Source: Prevotellaceae bacterium UBA3849 | Lineage (GTDB): Bacteria > Bacteroidota > Bacteroidia > Bacteroidales > Bacteroidaceae | Assembly: GCA_002392645.1 (NCBI GenBank) | Contig: DGHL01000077.1 | Coordinates: 1-5,681 of the forward strand | Direction of reading: 5' to 3' | DNA length: 5,681 nucleotides | In this document: positions 4,847 to 5,681 of the stretch, piece by piece | How the letters are laid out: the number at the start of each line of letters is the position of its first letter | Numbering within the stretch: the stretch's first letter is position 1 | Made by a program: the position numbers and the translations under genes | Notes under the pieces: generated by a model | Databases searched by the model: none | Told to the model about the DNA's origin: nothing | Seen by the model: only the letters and a program-made list of their open reading frames with translations

Positions 4847-5681
4847 ATGGCTAAAGACATAAAGTACAATACAGATGCCCGCGAGGCACTCAAGAAAGGC
4901 GTTGACCAGCTTGCCAACGCAGTAAAGGTAACACTTGGTCCTAAAGGACGCAACGTAGTGATCGAGAAGAAGTTCGGTGCTCCACAGATAACAAAGGACG
5001 GCGTCACCGTAGCAAAGGAAATTGAACTTGAAGACAAGTTTGAGAACACTGGCGCACAGCTCGTAAAGAGCGTTGCTTCTAAGACTGGCGACGACGCTGG
5101 TGACGGTACTACCACAGCTACCATCCTCACCCAGGCTATCGTAACCGAGGGACTGAAGAATGTAACTGCCGGTGCTAATCCTATGGATCTTAAGCGTGGT
5201 ATCGACAAGGCTGTCAAGGCTGTAGTTGAATATATTAAGGAGAACGCAGAACTCGTTGGCGACAACTACGACAAGATTGAGCAGGTTGCAACAGTATCTG
5301 CCAACAACGACCCAGAGATTGGTAAGCTCCTTGCTGACGCTATGCGTAAGGTATCCAAGGACGGTGTCATCACCATTGAGGAGTCTAAGAGCCGCGATAC
5401 TTCTATCGGTGTTGTAGAAGGCATGCAGTTCGACCGTGGCTATCTCTCTGGCTATTTCGTAACCGATACAGAGAAGCTGGAGTGTGTAATGGAGAACCCA
5501 TACATCCTTATCTATGACAAGAAGATTTCAAACCTCAAGGAACTGCTTCCTGTACTGCAGCCTGCAGCAGAGAGCGGCCGTGGCTTGCTCATCATTGCTG
5601 AGGATGTTGATTCTGAGGCACTCACAACACTCGTAGTAAACCGTCTGCGTGGTGGTCTGAAGATCTGTGCTGTCAAGGCTC
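4847..5681 (+). CDS. groEL: Chaperonin GroEL (60 kDa), 5' part only
   Basis: The reading frame is open from ATG 4847 to the window edge, giving 278 residues of an expected 540-545, so the gene is cut by the window and not broken. The sequence starts MAKDIKYNTDAR. The equatorial ATP-binding elements are LGPKGRN (30-36), TKDGVTVAKEIELED (49-63, with Asp51) and GDGTTT (85-90, with Asp86); Asp51 and Asp86 correspond to the catalytic and metal-binding aspartates of E. coli GroEL. The intermediate domain covers about 134-190, including VSANND (150-155). The apical domain begins near 190, and its substrate- and GroES-binding helices are included (about 230-270). Fourteen subunits form the double ring that folds proteins with GroES. 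The start follows an A-rich leader (AAAAAACAAAAAATAAGAAA). Codon choice (AAG, GGT, GCT, GAG) differs from the ATA- and AAA-richer upstream genes, consistent with high expression. Confidence 0.97.
   Translation, partial: MAKDIKYNTDAREALKKGVDQLANAVKVTLGPKGRNVVIEKKFGAPQITKDGVTVAKEIELEDKFENTGAQLVKSVASKTGDDAGDGTTTATILTQAIVTEGLKNVTAGANPMDLKRGIDKAVKAVVEYIKENAELVGDNYDKIEQVATVSANNDPEIGKLLADAMRKVSKDGVITIEESKSRDTSIGVVEGMQFDRGYLSGYFVTDTEKLECVMENPYILIYDKKISNLKELLPVLQPAAESGRGLLIIAEDVDSEALTTLVVNRLRGGLKICAVKA

Noticed and set aside
4783..5265. 160-codon open frame on the - strand opposite groEL
   Set aside because: It runs antisense through the clearly coding groEL sequence, is Ser/Thr/Leu-rich in the way expected of a shadow frame, and has no recognisable domain.

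Overview
The window looks like chromosomal DNA of a Bacteroidales bacterium, most likely Prevotellaceae. No start codon has a clear Shine-Dalgarno sequence; the starts instead follow A-rich leaders. One lipoprotein carries an acidic run right after the lipid cysteine, as Bacteroidetes surface lipoproteins do. The protein set (an RlhA-type U32 protein, a membrane protein with a zinc ribbon, a clostripain-like lipoprotein) is also typical of the group. Everything recognised is on the + strand. Species assignment is inference, because no marker RNA gene is present.

Layout. Positions 2-49 are an intrinsic terminator closing a gene to the left. Positions 74-264 are a 191-bp nested palindrome: 22-nt terminal inverted repeats (21 of 22 paired) enclosing a second long hairpin. 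It resembles a miniature inverted-repeat element and ends only 19 bp before the next start codon. Then come a 605-aa U32 family protein of the 23S rRNA hydroxylase RlhA type (284-2101), a 332-aa predicted lipoprotein/membrane protein with an SH3-like outer domain and a C-terminal zinc ribbon (2092-3090, overlapping the previous gene by 10 nt), and a 421-aa clostripain (C11) lipoprotein peptidase (3122-4387, after a 31-nt gap). These three are probably one transcription unit, although no shared function is evident.

A 124-bp gap (4388-4511) separates them from the chaperonin operon. It holds an 18-bp-arm inverted repeat and several TTGGCA-type repeats, but no CIRCE operator. groES (4512-4781) and the first 278 codons of groEL (4847 to the window edge) follow, separated by a 65-bp gap that holds a GC-rich REP-like palindrome. 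GroES and GroEL form the protein-folding chamber.

No complete new defence or mobile system is visible. The items most worth a second look are the 74-264 palindrome, the groES upstream repeats with a possible -24/-12 type promoter, the REP-like element inside the groESL operon, and the uncharacterised SH3/zinc-ribbon membrane protein.
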